Assembly (NCBI RefSeq): GCF_937941905.1
Contig: NZ_CALDGS010000068.1
Coordinates: forward strand, 1 to 64,000
Reading direction: 5' to 3'
DNA: 64,000 bases
Source of the DNA: an uncultured Mycolicibacterium sp.
Lineage (GTDB): Bacteria > Actinomycetota > Actinomycetes > Mycobacteriales > Mycobacteriaceae
This document shows positions 1-11,219 of the stretch, piece after piece. The notes under the pieces are model-generated. The model did not search any database, was not told the origin of the DNA, and saw nothing but the letters and a program-made list of their open reading frames with translations. How positions within the stretch are numbered: position 1 is the first letter of the stretch; every line of letters starts with the position of its first letter. The position numbers and the translations under genes were made by a program.

Positions 1-54
1 AAGTTCCGGGAGTTCCTCGACAGCGTCTCGCCCGACGACTTCAAGGCCACCTAG
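1..54 (+). CDS. C-terminal end of a DUF151 bifunctional nuclease (Rv1829-like), truncated by the window edge
   Basis: The first 17 codons read in frame to a TAG stop and encode KFREFLDSVSPDDFKAT. This matches, from memory, the C-terminal tail of mycobacterial Rv1829 (DUF151, bifunctional nuclease family), and the next gene is the expected neighbour, an Rv1830-type MerR regulator. The catalytic part lies outside the window, so only the tail can be judged. Confidence 0.75.
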   Translation, partial: KFREFLDSVSPDDFKAT

Positions 55-306
55 GCCGCCCGGGCCGGGCGCCCCGCGGTCAAGATCACGGAAGCGTCTC
101 TAACCGGGAACATTGCCCGGACACACGTGGCGCGCGATCCGGGGCGGACCGATCCGATCGCCATACTTTGGTGACAACGGGCCCGCCAAAAGGCCCGGCA
201 CAAGCGTATGCTCGACACATTCGGGCTTGCCCGGCCGGGGATGACGCCGCAGGTCAGCCAGGCGCATCGCACGGTGGGCAGGACCGACGGCGAGAGGATT
301 CGACAA

Positions 307-918
307 GTGGGCGACACGCCACGCCAGGAGCAGCTGGACCTGTCCACCGGCAGCGCCGCCGGAGGCGCGCCGGCCGAGCCCGAGCAGCCGGGTCTGTTCC
401 CTGACGACCGGGTGCCCGACGAACTCGTCGGCTACCGGGGGCCGAGCGTCTGCCAGATCGCCGGCATCACCTACCGGCAGCTGGACTACTGGGCGCGCAC
501 GTCGCTGGTGGTGCCGTCGATCCGCAGCGCGGCCGGCTCCGGCAGCCAGCGGCTGTACTCGTTCAAGGACATCCTCGTCCTCAAGATCGTCAAGCGGCTA
601 CTGGACGCCGGCATCTCGCTGCAGAACATCCGCATCGCCGTCGAGCACCTGCGCAAGCGTGGCGTGCAGGACCTGGCCAACATCACCCTGTTCTCCGACG
701 GCACCACCGTCTACGAGTGCACCTCCGCCGAGGAGGTGGTCGACCTGCTGCAGGGCGGCCAGGGCGTGTTCGGCATCGCGGTCTCCGGCGCCATGCGCGA
801 ACTCACCGGCGTGATCAAGGACTTCCCGTGCGAACGCGCCGACGGCGGCGAGTCCATCGCCGCGCCCGAGGACGAGCTGGCCTCCCGGCGCAAGCAGCGC
901 GACCGCAAGATCGGCTGA
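307..918 (+). CDS. MerR-family transcriptional regulator (Rv1830-like)
   Basis: A 203-residue protein with a MerR-type winged helix near residues 40-110: ITYRQLDYWART is the recognition region, followed by the wing with QRLYSF and the second helix-turn-helix KRLLDAGISLQNIRIAVEHL. The C-terminal part, with YECTSAEEVVDLLQGGQGVFGIAV, is a conserved effector or dimer region of mycobacterial Rv1830. No cysteine cluster typical of metal-sensing MerR proteins is visible. The GTG at 307 was chosen because a purine-rich GAGAGG lies just upstream and the homologue is of similar length; an in-frame start at 208 is possible but adds an unusual N-terminus. It sits directly before the glycine riboswitch and gcvP, the conserved mycobacterial order. 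Confidence 0.88.
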   Translation: MGDTPRQEQLDLSTGSAAGGAPAEPEQPGLFPDDRVPDELVGYRGPSVCQIAGITYRQLDYWARTSLVVPSIRSAAGSGSQRLYSFKDILVLKIVKRLLDAGISLQNIRIAVEHLRKRGVQDLANITLFSDGTTVYECTSAEEVVDLLQGGQGVFGIAVSGAMRELTGVIKDFPCERADGGESIAAPEDELASRRKQRDRKIG

Positions 919-965
919 CCCGGCGCGACGGCGCCGAGCGAGTACACTCACAACCGCATCGCCAC

Positions 966-1180
966 GTGCGCGGGAGAGTTCCGTGGCCGCCAGTCACGGA
1001 CGCCGAAGGAGCAACACCTCTCCGTCAACCTCTCAGGCCCCAGGACCGCGCACGGTCACGATGCCTCTGGAAAGCGGCGAGCACCGACTCGCCCGCCCAT
1101 GGGGAAAGGCCGCCCGGTGCGACAGGCAGCGGGCGCCGAATCTCTCAGGCGCCCGGATCCGGGTCGACGACAGAGGGAGA
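966..1180 (+). promoter_or_regulatory. Tandem (two-aptamer) glycine riboswitch upstream of gcvP
   Basis: Two consecutive glycine aptamers are visible. Aptamer I closes with a perfect 8-bp P1, GTGCGCGG (966-973) with CCGCGCAC (1046-1053), and holds the conserved CGCCGAAGGAGCAAC and CTCTCAGGC segments. Aptamer II closes with CCTCTG (1064-1069) and CAGAGG (1171-1176) and holds CTCTGGAAAG, a GGGGAAAGGCC segment and GCCGAATCTCTCAGGC. The linker between aptamers is short, as in the cooperative class. It lies directly in front of gcvP, the usual target, so glycine should switch expression of glycine cleavage. Confidence 0.93.
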
Positions 1181-1200
1181 GGAACCGCAGCGGTTCCTTT
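1181..1200 (+). terminator. Small hairpin after the riboswitch, probable expression platform
   Basis: GGAACCG (1181-1187) and CGGTTCC (1191-1197) form a perfect 7-bp stem with a 3-nt loop followed by TTT. It starts right after the 3' strand of aptamer II P1 and ends 20 nt before the gcvP start. It could be a weak intrinsic terminator or a translation-control hairpin; the T-tract is short, so the mechanism is inferred. Confidence 0.45.
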
Positions 1201-1220
1201 CGCGTGTCAGGAGATCCGAA

Positions 1221-4067
<2,847 letters not shown>

Positions 4068-4071
4068 TCCG

Positions 4072-4947
4072 GTGCTGCCCGACCCGGTCGCGGCCTGGCG
4101 GGCCGGGGGACGCATGCTGGACACCCCGGCCGGGCGGGTGTTCGTGCGCGACGCACCCGGCCGGGATCCGGCCGCGCCGACGATCCTGCTGCTGCACGGC
4201 TTTCCGTCGAGCAGCTACGACTACCGCGGGGTGGTGGCCGAACTCGGCGACCGGGCCTGGGTGACGCTGGACTTCCTCGGCTTCGGGCTGTCGGACAAAC
4301 CGCGCCCGCACCGCTACAGCCTGTTCGAGCAGGCCGACATCGTCGAGCGGGTGGTGGCGGAGACGACGGCCGGCCCGGTGCTGCTGATCGCCCACGACAT
4401 GGGCACCTCGGTGGCCACCGAGCTGCTGGCCCGGGACCTCGACGGGGCGCTGCCGTTCGAGTTGCGCGCCGCGGTGCTGACCAACGGCAGCGTCATCCTG
4501 GACCGGGCCAGCCTGCGCCCGGCCCAGAAGCTGCTGCGCAGCCCGCTCGGCCCGGTGTTCGCGCGGCTGACCAACGAGCGCCGCTTCGCCCGCGGCTTCG
4601 GCCGGCTGTTCGGCCCCGCGCACCCGCTGTCGGCCGACGAGGCCGCCGCGCAGTGGGCGCTGCTGGCCCACCACGACGGCCACCGCATCGGCCACCTGCT
4701 GATCCACTACCTGCGCGAGCGGGTCGAGTTCGCGCCGCGCTGGCACGGCGCGGTGCGGGACTGGCCCAAGCCGCTGAGCTTCCTGTGGGCGCTGGCGGAC
4801 CCGGTCGCCACCGGCGACGTGCTGGCCGGGCTGCGGGCGCTGCGCCCGCACGCCGCGGTGGCCGAACTGCCCGGGATCGGGCACTACCCGCAGCTGGAGG
4901 TGCCCGCGGAGTTCACCCGCGCCGCGCTGGGCCTGCTGGCGGCCTAA
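4072..4947 (+). CDS. Alpha/beta hydrolase, haloalkane dehalogenase/epoxide hydrolase type
   Basis: A 291-residue alpha/beta-hydrolase. LHGFPSSSYDY (41-51) is the HGxP oxyanion motif, the nucleophile elbow is AHDMGTS with Asp109 rather than Ser, and the catalytic His is in GIGHYP near the C-terminus. An Asp nucleophile groups it with haloalkane dehalogenases and epoxide hydrolases, although mycobacterial relatives at this locus (Rv1833c/LipZ region) are often named lipases. The GTG start lies 4 nt after the gcvP stop, so it is probably co-transcribed and possibly translationally coupled to it. The 3' end overlaps the convergent downstream gene by 4 nt. Substrate is unknown. Confidence 0.85.
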   Translation: MLPDPVAAWRAGGRMLDTPAGRVFVRDAPGRDPAAPTILLLHGFPSSSYDYRGVVAELGDRAWVTLDFLGFGLSDKPRPHRYSLFEQADIVERVVAETTAGPVLLIAHDMGTSVATELLARDLDGALPFELRAAVLTNGSVILDRASLRPAQKLLRSPLGPVFARLTNERRFARGFGRLFGPAHPLSADEAAAQWALLAHHDGHRIGHLLIHYLRERVEFAPRWHGAVRDWPKPLSFLWALADPVATGDVLAGLRALRPHAAVAELPGIGHYPQLEVPAEFTRAALGLLAA

Positions 4948-6929
4948 CCGAGGGCGGCGGTGATCGCCGCGATCAGCTCGGGGGAGTCGCTGCCGGGCAG
5001 GTTGCGGTAGCTGCCGCCGGTGATCCGGGCGACCTCCTCCCAGACCGGGCGGTCGGCGTCGTCGCCGAAGTCGATGACGTTCACCGCGATCGGCCGAGCC
5101 GGGTCGAAGGTCTGCCGGATGAACTCCTGCAGCCCCGGGCCGTCGAGGGTGCGGTCGGTGTGCGGCCCGGCGGTGATCACCAGCACCGAGTTGGCCTGGC
5201 CGTCCCGGTAGTTGGCGGTGGCGTCGGTGTAGACCAGGCGCAGCGTGGTGAACGACACCGCGCCGCCGGAGGCCGGCGCCTGGTCCTCCAGGCTGCGCCG
5301 CAGCGCCTCGGCGCGGGAGCTTTCGCCGACCGGGTCGGCCAGCGGGCCCAGCGTGATCTCCGAGCGGCCGGCCACCCCGTCGAACGTCCACAGCCCGACC
5401 GCCGCGCTCGGCGGCAGCAGACCGATCTGTTCGGCGAGTGCGCCCACCACATTGCCCAGCCGTGTGCCGGCGCCCTCCTGCTCGGGCATCGAGCGGTCCA
5501 GCATGAGCGTCACCGCCGCGTTGGCGCGCGGGGCGCTCACCGCGTCGGCCAGCGTCACCCGGACCGCGTCGTCACCGACCGCCGGCGGCGCGGCCAGCGC
5601 CGGGAAATCGACCACCGGGCTCTCCGGTGGCGCCGCACCCTCGACCCGGAAGCCGGCCGCGGCCAGCTCGGCGAGCTGTTCGGGCTTGCGCATGAACCGG
5701 GAGAACTCGCTGGCCGCGGTGATCTGCTCGCGCTCCAGCCAGTCGCCGTTGAGCAGCACGGTGGGGAAGTCGGCGACCGCGGCCGGCCCGCTCGGCAGCC
5801 AGGCGGCCACCACGTCCGCGGCGTCCGACCGGTCGGCGGCCCACCGGAACAGCCGCTGCTCGGTGGTGACCACCGCGTGCACCGGCCCGTCCGGGCCGGC
5901 GGCGTCGGCCAGCGCGTCGAGCGCGGCGTCGCCGGTGTCGTCGGCCAGTGCCGGCCGGCCGGACATCAGCCGGGCCACCGCGCCGAGCCCGGCGGTGGCG
6001 GGTTGACCGGGCGGGGCGGCCGCGACGGCCACCGCCTCGGCCGCCAGGGGGGTCGCGTCGGCGTCCCCGGTCATCGGCAGCGCCAGCCGCAGCGTGCCCC
6101 AGCCGGGCAGGCCGAGCCGCTCCATGCCGGCCGGATCCTGCTGCAGCTCGGGCAGGTCGCCCCAGCCCCGGCCGCCCAGCGCCGGCTTCAGCTCCGGCCG
6201 CACCGCCAGCAGCACCGGGGTCTGCACCAGCGGGCGGGCGTCGTCGACGGTCTGTGCGCCGGCGAGGGCCTCCAGCCGCGCCGCCGAGACGGTGCTGGCC
6301 GGGATCCACAGGGCGGGCTTACCGCCCAGGTCGGCCGGCCACCGGCCGCCGAAGCCGTCGAGCACCTGCCCGGAGTCGGCCGGGGTGACCGCCACCTGCA
6401 CGCACTTGTCGCCGACCGGGTCGGCCGACTCGTTGTAGCGCTGCGCCAGCGTGCCGACCGGCCCGGCGATCGACGGGTCGGCGGCCACCGCGACGGTGAT
6501 CTCGCCGGCCACGCAGCGGGCGGCCGCGACGTCGCTGCGCTTCGACAGCGCGTCGCCGAAGAACTGCCAGACGATCACGCCCGCGACGACGACCACCACG
6601 GCGACCAGCGCCACGACGACGGCGGGGCTGACCCCGCGCCGCCCGGCGTCGACCGCACGGTGGCTACCGGTCCACTCGCCGGGGTCGGCGGGGCGCTCGG
6701 CCCGGGCCGGCGCCGGGGTCTGCGGCGCCGGCCCGGCCTCGCAGCCGACCGGGGGCTCCTCGCCGGGGACCGACTCGGCCGGGTCCCACTCGTCGTCGGG
6801 ATCCGGCCGGGCGTGCCGGCCGCGCCGTGCCGTCCCCGCGCCCCCGGCGGGGGCGGAGAAGAACGGCTCGGGGGCCGAGTCGTCGCCGCGGGGTTCGTCG
6901 TCGGGATCGGGGAGACTGTGCCTGCCCAT
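4944..6929 (-). CDS. Membrane-anchored VWA-domain protein with solute-binding-like middle region (Rv1836c-like)
   Basis: A 661-residue protein. A hydrophilic Pro/Glu/Asp-rich N-terminus starting MGRHSLPDPDDE (about 100 residues, cytoplasmic) is followed by one strong membrane helix, VVVALVAVVVVVAGVIVW (about 104-122), then a large extracytoplasmic part. Residues 140-420 resemble an ABC-type binding-protein fold; the C-terminal 190 residues resemble a von Willebrand A domain, with a degenerate metal site (LMLDRSM) and the usual VGLWTFDG strand. The MGRHS start with its acidic repeats matches Rv1836c as remembered. Function is unknown; VWA proteins usually mediate metal-dependent protein contacts. 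Confidence 0.82.
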   Translation of the reverse strand: MGRHSLPDPDDEPRGDDSAPEPFFSAPAGGAGTARRGRHARPDPDDEWDPAESVPGEEPPVGCEAGPAPQTPAPARAERPADPGEWTGSHRAVDAGRRGVSPAVVVALVAVVVVVAGVIVWQFFGDALSKRSDVAAARCVAGEITVAVAADPSIAGPVGTLAQRYNESADPVGDKCVQVAVTPADSGQVLDGFGGRWPADLGGKPALWIPASTVSAARLEALAGAQTVDDARPLVQTPVLLAVRPELKPALGGRGWGDLPELQQDPAGMERLGLPGWGTLRLALPMTGDADATPLAAEAVAVAAAPPGQPATAGLGAVARLMSGRPALADDTGDAALDALADAAGPDGPVHAVVTTEQRLFRWAADRSDAADVVAAWLPSGPAAVADFPTVLLNGDWLEREQITAASEFSRFMRKPEQLAELAAAGFRVEGAAPPESPVVDFPALAAPPAVGDDAVRVTLADAVSAPRANAAVTLMLDRSMPEQEGAGTRLGNVVGALAEQIGLLPPSAAVGLWTFDGVAGRSEITLGPLADPVGESSRAEALRRSLEDQAPASGGAVSFTTLRLVYTDATANYRDGQANSVLVITAGPHTDRTLDGPGLQEFIRQTFDPARPIAVNVIDFGDDADRPVWEEVARITGGSYRNLPGSDSPELIAAITAALG

Positions 6930-6954
6930 CTCGCGTCATCCAGCCTGCGGCAGC

Positions 6955-9144
6955 TCAGCCACCCACCTTCGCCTTGAACTCCCGGCGGCGCCGGTGCAGG
7001 ATCGGCTCGGTGTAGCCGTTGGGCTGCGCGGCGCCCTGCAGGATCAGGTCCTGGGCGGCCTGGAAGGCGATGCTGGCGTCCGGATCCGGCGCCATCGGCC
7101 GGTACTTCGGGTCGCCGGCGTTCTGCTCGTCGACCACCGCGGCCATCCGGCGCAGGCTGGCCTTGACGTCCTCCTCGGTGATCACGCCGTGGCGCAGCCA
7201 GTTGGCCAGCAGCTGGCTGGAGATGCGCAGCGTGGCGCGGTCCTCCATGAGCGCGACGTTGTGGATGTCGGGCACCTTCGAACAGCCGATGCCCTGGTCG
7301 ATCCAGCGCACCACGTAGCCGAGGATGGACTGGCAGTTGTTGTCCACCTCCTCGTGCACCTCGTCCGGCGACCAGGCCAGCTCCTTGGCCAGCGGGATGG
7401 TGAGCAGGTCGTCGACGGTGGTGCGGCGCTTGCCGGCCAGCTCGGCCTGCACGGCGAACACGTCGACCTGGTGGTAGTGCATGGCGTGCAGGGTGGCCGC
7501 GGTCGGCGAGGGCACCCACGCGGTGGTCGCGCCGGCCTTGGGCTGGCCGATCTTCTGCTCCACCATGGCCGCCATCAGGTCGGTCATCGCCCACATGCCC
7601 TTGCCGATCTGCGCTTTGCCGGAGAACCCGCAGGCCAGGCCGATGTCGACGTTCTGGTCCTCGTAGGCGGCGATCCAGGTGGTGTTCTTCATCGCACCCT
7701 TGCGGATCATCGGACCGGCCTCCATCGAGGTGTGGATCTCGTCGCCGGTGCGGTCCAGGAAGCCGGTGTTGATGAACACCACGCGGTCGGCGGCCTCCTT
7801 GATGCAGGCCTTGAGGTTGACCGAGGTGCGGCGCTCCTCGTCCATGATGCCGACCTTGAGGGTCTTCGGCGGCAGCCCGAGCACGTCCTCGACCCGGCCG
7901 AACAGCTCGACGGTGAAGGCCACCTCGTCGGGCCCGTGCATCTTGGGCTTGACGATGTAGATCGAGCCGGTGCGGGAGTTGACCAGCGGGCCGTTCTCCT
8001 CGCTCGCCCTGAGCCCGTGGATGGCGATCAGGCTGGTGAACAGGGCGTCCATGATGCCCTCGAACACCTCGTTGCCCTCGGCGTCGACGATGGCGTCGTT
8101 GGTCATCAGGTGACCCACGTTGCGCACGAACAGCAGGCTGCGGCCGGGCAGGGTGAACTCACCGGACCCGTCCGGGGTGGTGTAGGTGCGGTCCCCGTTG
8201 AGCACGCGGGTGAAGGTGCGGCCGTCCTTGGTGACCTCCTCGGCCAGGTCACCCTTGTTCAGGCCCAGCCAGTTGCGGTAGCCGAGCACCTTGTCCTCGG
8301 CGTCGACGGCGGCCACCGAGTCCTCGAAGTCCATGATCGTGGTGACCGCCGACTCCAGCACCACGTCCTTGATGCCGGCTTTGTCGGTCGAGCCCACCGG
8401 CGAGGACGGGTCGATGAGGATCTCGATGTGCAGGCCGTGGTTGCGCAGCAGCACCGACCAGGCCGCGTCGCCGAGCTTGCCGGTGTAGCCGACGAACTGG
8501 TCCGCATCGGCCAGCCCGGTGGTCTGCTCGCCGAGCGCGACGACCAGCCGGCCGTCCTCGATCCGCAGCCCGGTTGCGTCGGCCCAGCTGCCCTGCGCCA
8601 GCGGCGCCGCCTCGTCGAGGAAGTTGCGCGCGTAGGCGATCACCTTGTCGCCGCGCACCTTGTTGTAGCTCGACCCCTTCTCGGCACCGTCGGTCTCGGG
8701 GATGACGTCGGTGCCGTACAGCGCGTCGTAGAGCGACCCCCAGCGGGCGTTCGCGGCGTTCAGCGCGAACCGCGCGTTGAGGATCGGCACCACCAGCTGC
8801 GGGCCGGCGGTGGTGGCGATCTCCGGGTCCACCCCGGTGGTGGTGATGGCGAAGTCCTCCGGCTCCGGCAGCAGGTAGCCGATCTCGGTCAGGAACTGCT
8901 TGTAGGCGTCCCGGTCGAACGGCTCGATGACGCGCTGGCGGTGCCACTTGTCGATCTGCGCCTGCAGCTCGTCACGACGCGCGAGCAGTTCCCGGTTGCG
9001 CGGCGTGAGATCGGTGACGACCTTGTCCACACCCGCCCAGAAGCTGTCGGGGTCCACGCCCGTGCCGGGCAGGGCCTCGTTGGTGATGAAGTCGTACAGC
9101 ACCCGGGCCACGCGCAGGTTCCCCACCGTCACGCGTTCGGTCAT
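6955..9144 (-). CDS. glcB: Malate synthase G
   Basis: Condenses glyoxylate with acetyl-CoA to malate in the glyoxylate shunt. The 729-residue length matches the G isoform. Characteristic stretches: TTIMDFEDSVAAVDAEDK, LVNSRTGSIYIVKPKMHGP, KVGIMDEERRTSVNLKACI, the catalytic-Asp segment ALMEDRATLRISSQ and the redox-sensitive Cys in GCSKVPDIHN. ATG at 9144 (MTERVTVGNLRVARVLYDF) follows a GGAGGA ribosome site and matches the mycobacterial N-terminus; a frame open to 9318 was not used. It is transcribed away from the unknown gene at 9272-10174. Confidence 0.97.
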   Translation of the reverse strand: MTERVTVGNLRVARVLYDFITNEALPGTGVDPDSFWAGVDKVVTDLTPRNRELLARRDELQAQIDKWHRQRVIEPFDRDAYKQFLTEIGYLLPEPEDFAITTTGVDPEIATTAGPQLVVPILNARFALNAANARWGSLYDALYGTDVIPETDGAEKGSSYNKVRGDKVIAYARNFLDEAAPLAQGSWADATGLRIEDGRLVVALGEQTTGLADADQFVGYTGKLGDAAWSVLLRNHGLHIEILIDPSSPVGSTDKAGIKDVVLESAVTTIMDFEDSVAAVDAEDKVLGYRNWLGLNKGDLAEEVTKDGRTFTRVLNGDRTYTTPDGSGEFTLPGRSLLFVRNVGHLMTNDAIVDAEGNEVFEGIMDALFTSLIAIHGLRASEENGPLVNSRTGSIYIVKPKMHGPDEVAFTVELFGRVEDVLGLPPKTLKVGIMDEERRTSVNLKACIKEAADRVVFINTGFLDRTGDEIHTSMEAGPMIRKGAMKNTTWIAAYEDQNVDIGLACGFSGKAQIGKGMWAMTDLMAAMVEQKIGQPKAGATTAWVPSPTAATLHAMHYHQVDVFAVQAELAGKRRTTVDDLLTIPLAKELAWSPDEVHEEVDNNCQSILGYVVRWIDQGIGCSKVPDIHNVALMEDRATLRISSQLLANWLRHGVITEEDVKASLRRMAAVVDEQNAGDPKYRPMAPDPDASIAFQAAQDLILQGAAQPNGYTEPILHRRRREFKAKVGG

Positions 9145-9271
9145 TGTTCCTCCTCCGCTCGCCGCGCCGCCGGCGCGTGGGCCGTCCTCGTCGCCGGAGC
9201 CGGCGCGGTCTTCCGCTGCGTGCGCACCGGGCACGCAGCCATCTATCCAGCTTACCCAGCGGTAACAGCGC

Positions 9272-10174
9272 TCAGACCGGGCCCGCCGCCGCCGTGGCCG
9301 CGGCATGAAGCAGCTCACACCGCCGCGCCAGCGCGGCCCGCAGCGGCGCGGCGGCGTCGGCGATCTCCTGCTGCAGCCGCACGTACTCGGCGCGGCCGGC
9401 CGGGTCCTCGATCTGGACCGGCTCGAACCCGTAGGCGCGCAGGTCGTAGGGGCTGGCGCGCATGTCCAGCGCGCGGGCCCGGGCGGCCAGCTCCAGGCAG
9501 TCCAGCAGCAGGTCGGAGTCCACCAGCGGTAGCAGCTTGCCGGCCCACTTGTACAGGTCCATGCCGGCGTGCAGACAGCCCGGCTGTTCGGTGTCGACCT
9601 GGGTGGACCGGCTCAGCGGGCAGGCGTTGCGGGGCACCGCCGCGGGGGTGAAGAACCGGTAGGCGTCGTAGTGGGTGCAGCGCAGCGGCAGCGACTCCAC
9701 CACCGCGTCGGTGCCGGCGGCACCGAGCCGCAGCGGCACCTGGCCGTGCCGCACCGCGTCGGTGCGGTACACCATCGCCCACTCGTGCAGCCCGAAGCAG
9801 TTCAGCCGGGGCGGTCGGGACGCGGTGGCGCGCAGCAGCCGGTGTACGAACCGCACCGTGTCCAGCCGGGCCAGCAGGTGGTCGGCGCCGACCGTCACCC
9901 CGCCGTCGACCTCGACGTAGCCGCCCCGGCCGGCCAGTCGGTCCGCGGCCGGACCGGCCAGCACCACCCCGTAGCCGGGGTGCCAGCGCCGCAGGTGACG
10001 CGGCTTGAGGCTGTAGTAGGTGAACAGGAAGTCCCACACCGGGTGCGGACGGCCGGTGGTGCCGCGGTGCGGATGGGCGGCCAGGAACCGCTCCACCCGG
10101 TCCCGGTGCGCCTCGGCGCGGGCGAGCCAGTCCGCCTCGGCCAGCACCGTCCGGTCCGGGACCGGCTCAGACAC
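9272..10174 (-). CDS. Conserved actinobacterial protein of unknown function
   Basis: A 300-residue soluble protein with no signal peptide or membrane segment. It has several conserved-looking aromatic and His/Cys motifs: FLFTYYSLKPRHLRRWHPGYG, LNCFGLHEWAMVYR, LPLRCTHYDAYRFFTP and CLHAGMDLYKWAGKL. Homologues in actinobacteria are, as I recall, often labelled 3-methyladenine DNA glycosylase, but I see no helix-hairpin-helix motif to support that. Its GTG start overlaps the end of the upstream CBS gene by 8 nt, so it is translated as the last gene of a three-gene minus-strand operon with the two DUF21/CBS proteins. Confidence 0.75.
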   Translation of the reverse strand: MSEPVPDRTVLAEADWLARAEAHRDRVERFLAAHPHRGTTGRPHPVWDFLFTYYSLKPRHLRRWHPGYGVVLAGPAADRLAGRGGYVEVDGGVTVGADHLLARLDTVRFVHRLLRATASRPPRLNCFGLHEWAMVYRTDAVRHGQVPLRLGAAGTDAVVESLPLRCTHYDAYRFFTPAAVPRNACPLSRSTQVDTEQPGCLHAGMDLYKWAGKLLPLVDSDLLLDCLELAARARALDMRASPYDLRAYGFEPVQIEDPAGRAEYVRLQQEIADAAAPLRAALARRCELLHAAATAAAGPV

Positions 10175-11219
10175 GGTGCGTCCCGTCCCGCACGGTGCCG
10201 ACCAGATCCTCGACCAGGTCCTCCAGCGCCACCATCGCGGTGACCACCCCGTCGGTGGTGACCAGCGCCAGGTGCGCGTTGTTGCGCCGCATCCGGCTCA
10301 GCGCGTCCGGCAGCGGCAGCGTGGCCGGCAGCGCCGGCAGCGGCCGCACCATCGACAGGTCCAGCACCGCCTCCGGGTCGTCGGCGAACGCCAGCACGTC
10401 CTTGATGTGCAGGTAGCCCAGGTAGGCGCCGCCGGCGTCGACCACCGGGAACCGCGAGTAGCCGGTCTTGGCCAGCGCCGCGGTGATCGCACCGACCCGC
10501 GGGCCGGACCCCTCGGCGGCGGCCGGCACCGCGTAGATGTCGGCCAGCGGCATCGCCACGTCGGCCACCACCCGGTTGCGGATCTGCAGCGCCCGGGTCA
10601 GCCGGCTGTGCTCCTCGGGGTCCAGCAGCCCCTCCGAGACGCTCTCGGCGATCATCTCCGACAGCTCCACCGTCGAGACGGTCACGTCCAGCTCGTCCTT
10701 GGGCTCCACCCGCAGCAGCCGCAGGGTGGCGTTGGCGCACCAGTTGTAGAACGCGATCAGCGGCCGGGCCGCCCGCACGTAGACCAGGTAGACCGGGATC
10801 AGCAGCATCGCCGCCGACTCCGGGCCGGCGATCGCGATGTTCTTCGGCACCATCTCGCCGAGCAGCACGTGCAGGGTGACCACGATCGCCAGCGCCAGCA
10901 GGAACGCCACCGTGTGACGCACCGAGTCGGGCACCCCGAACAGCGCGAACGGCCACTCCAGCAGGTGCGCCACCGCCGGCTCGCCGACCCGGCCGAGCAG
11001 GATCGAGCAGATCGTGATACCCAGCTGGGAGCCGGCCAGCATCAGCGACAGGTGCTCGCCGGCCCGGATCACCGTCACCGCCCGCTTCTTGCCCTGCTCG
11101 GCCAGCGCCTCCAGCCGGTCCCGGCGGGCCGAGATGAGCGAGAACTCGGCGGCCACGAAGAACGCGTTCAGCCCGAGCAGCAGCGCGGTGAGCAGCACCC
11201 CGAACAGGTCGCCGAACAT
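10167..11219 (-). CDS. DUF21/CBS-domain membrane protein (Rv1841c-like), short form
   Basis: A 350-residue protein with three to four membrane helices in a DUF21 (CNNM transporter) N-terminal domain, including FGVLLTALLLGLNAFFVAAEF and LMLAGSQLGITICSILLG, followed by a CBS pair (about 210-330, with YSRFPVVDAGGAYLGYLHIKDV). It ends right after the second CBS motif (VALEDLVEDLVG) and lacks the CorC/HlyC C-terminal domain that its upstream paralogue has. The family is linked to Mg2+/Co2+ transport and, in mycobacteria, to virulence-associated hemolysin-like annotation. Its ATG overlaps the upstream stop by one base (TGATG), so the two paralogues are translationally coupled. Confidence 0.9.
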   Translation of the reverse strand: MFGDLFGVLLTALLLGLNAFFVAAEFSLISARRDRLEALAEQGKKRAVTVIRAGEHLSLMLAGSQLGITICSILLGRVGEPAVAHLLEWPFALFGVPDSVRHTVAFLLALAIVVTLHVLLGEMVPKNIAIAGPESAAMLLIPVYLVYVRAARPLIAFYNWCANATLRLLRVEPKDELDVTVSTVELSEMIAESVSEGLLDPEEHSRLTRALQIRNRVVADVAMPLADIYAVPAAAEGSGPRVGAITAALAKTGYSRFPVVDAGGAYLGYLHIKDVLAFADDPEAVLDLSMVRPLPALPATLPLPDALSRMRRNNAHLALVTTDGVVTAMVALEDLVEDLVGTVRDGTHRV

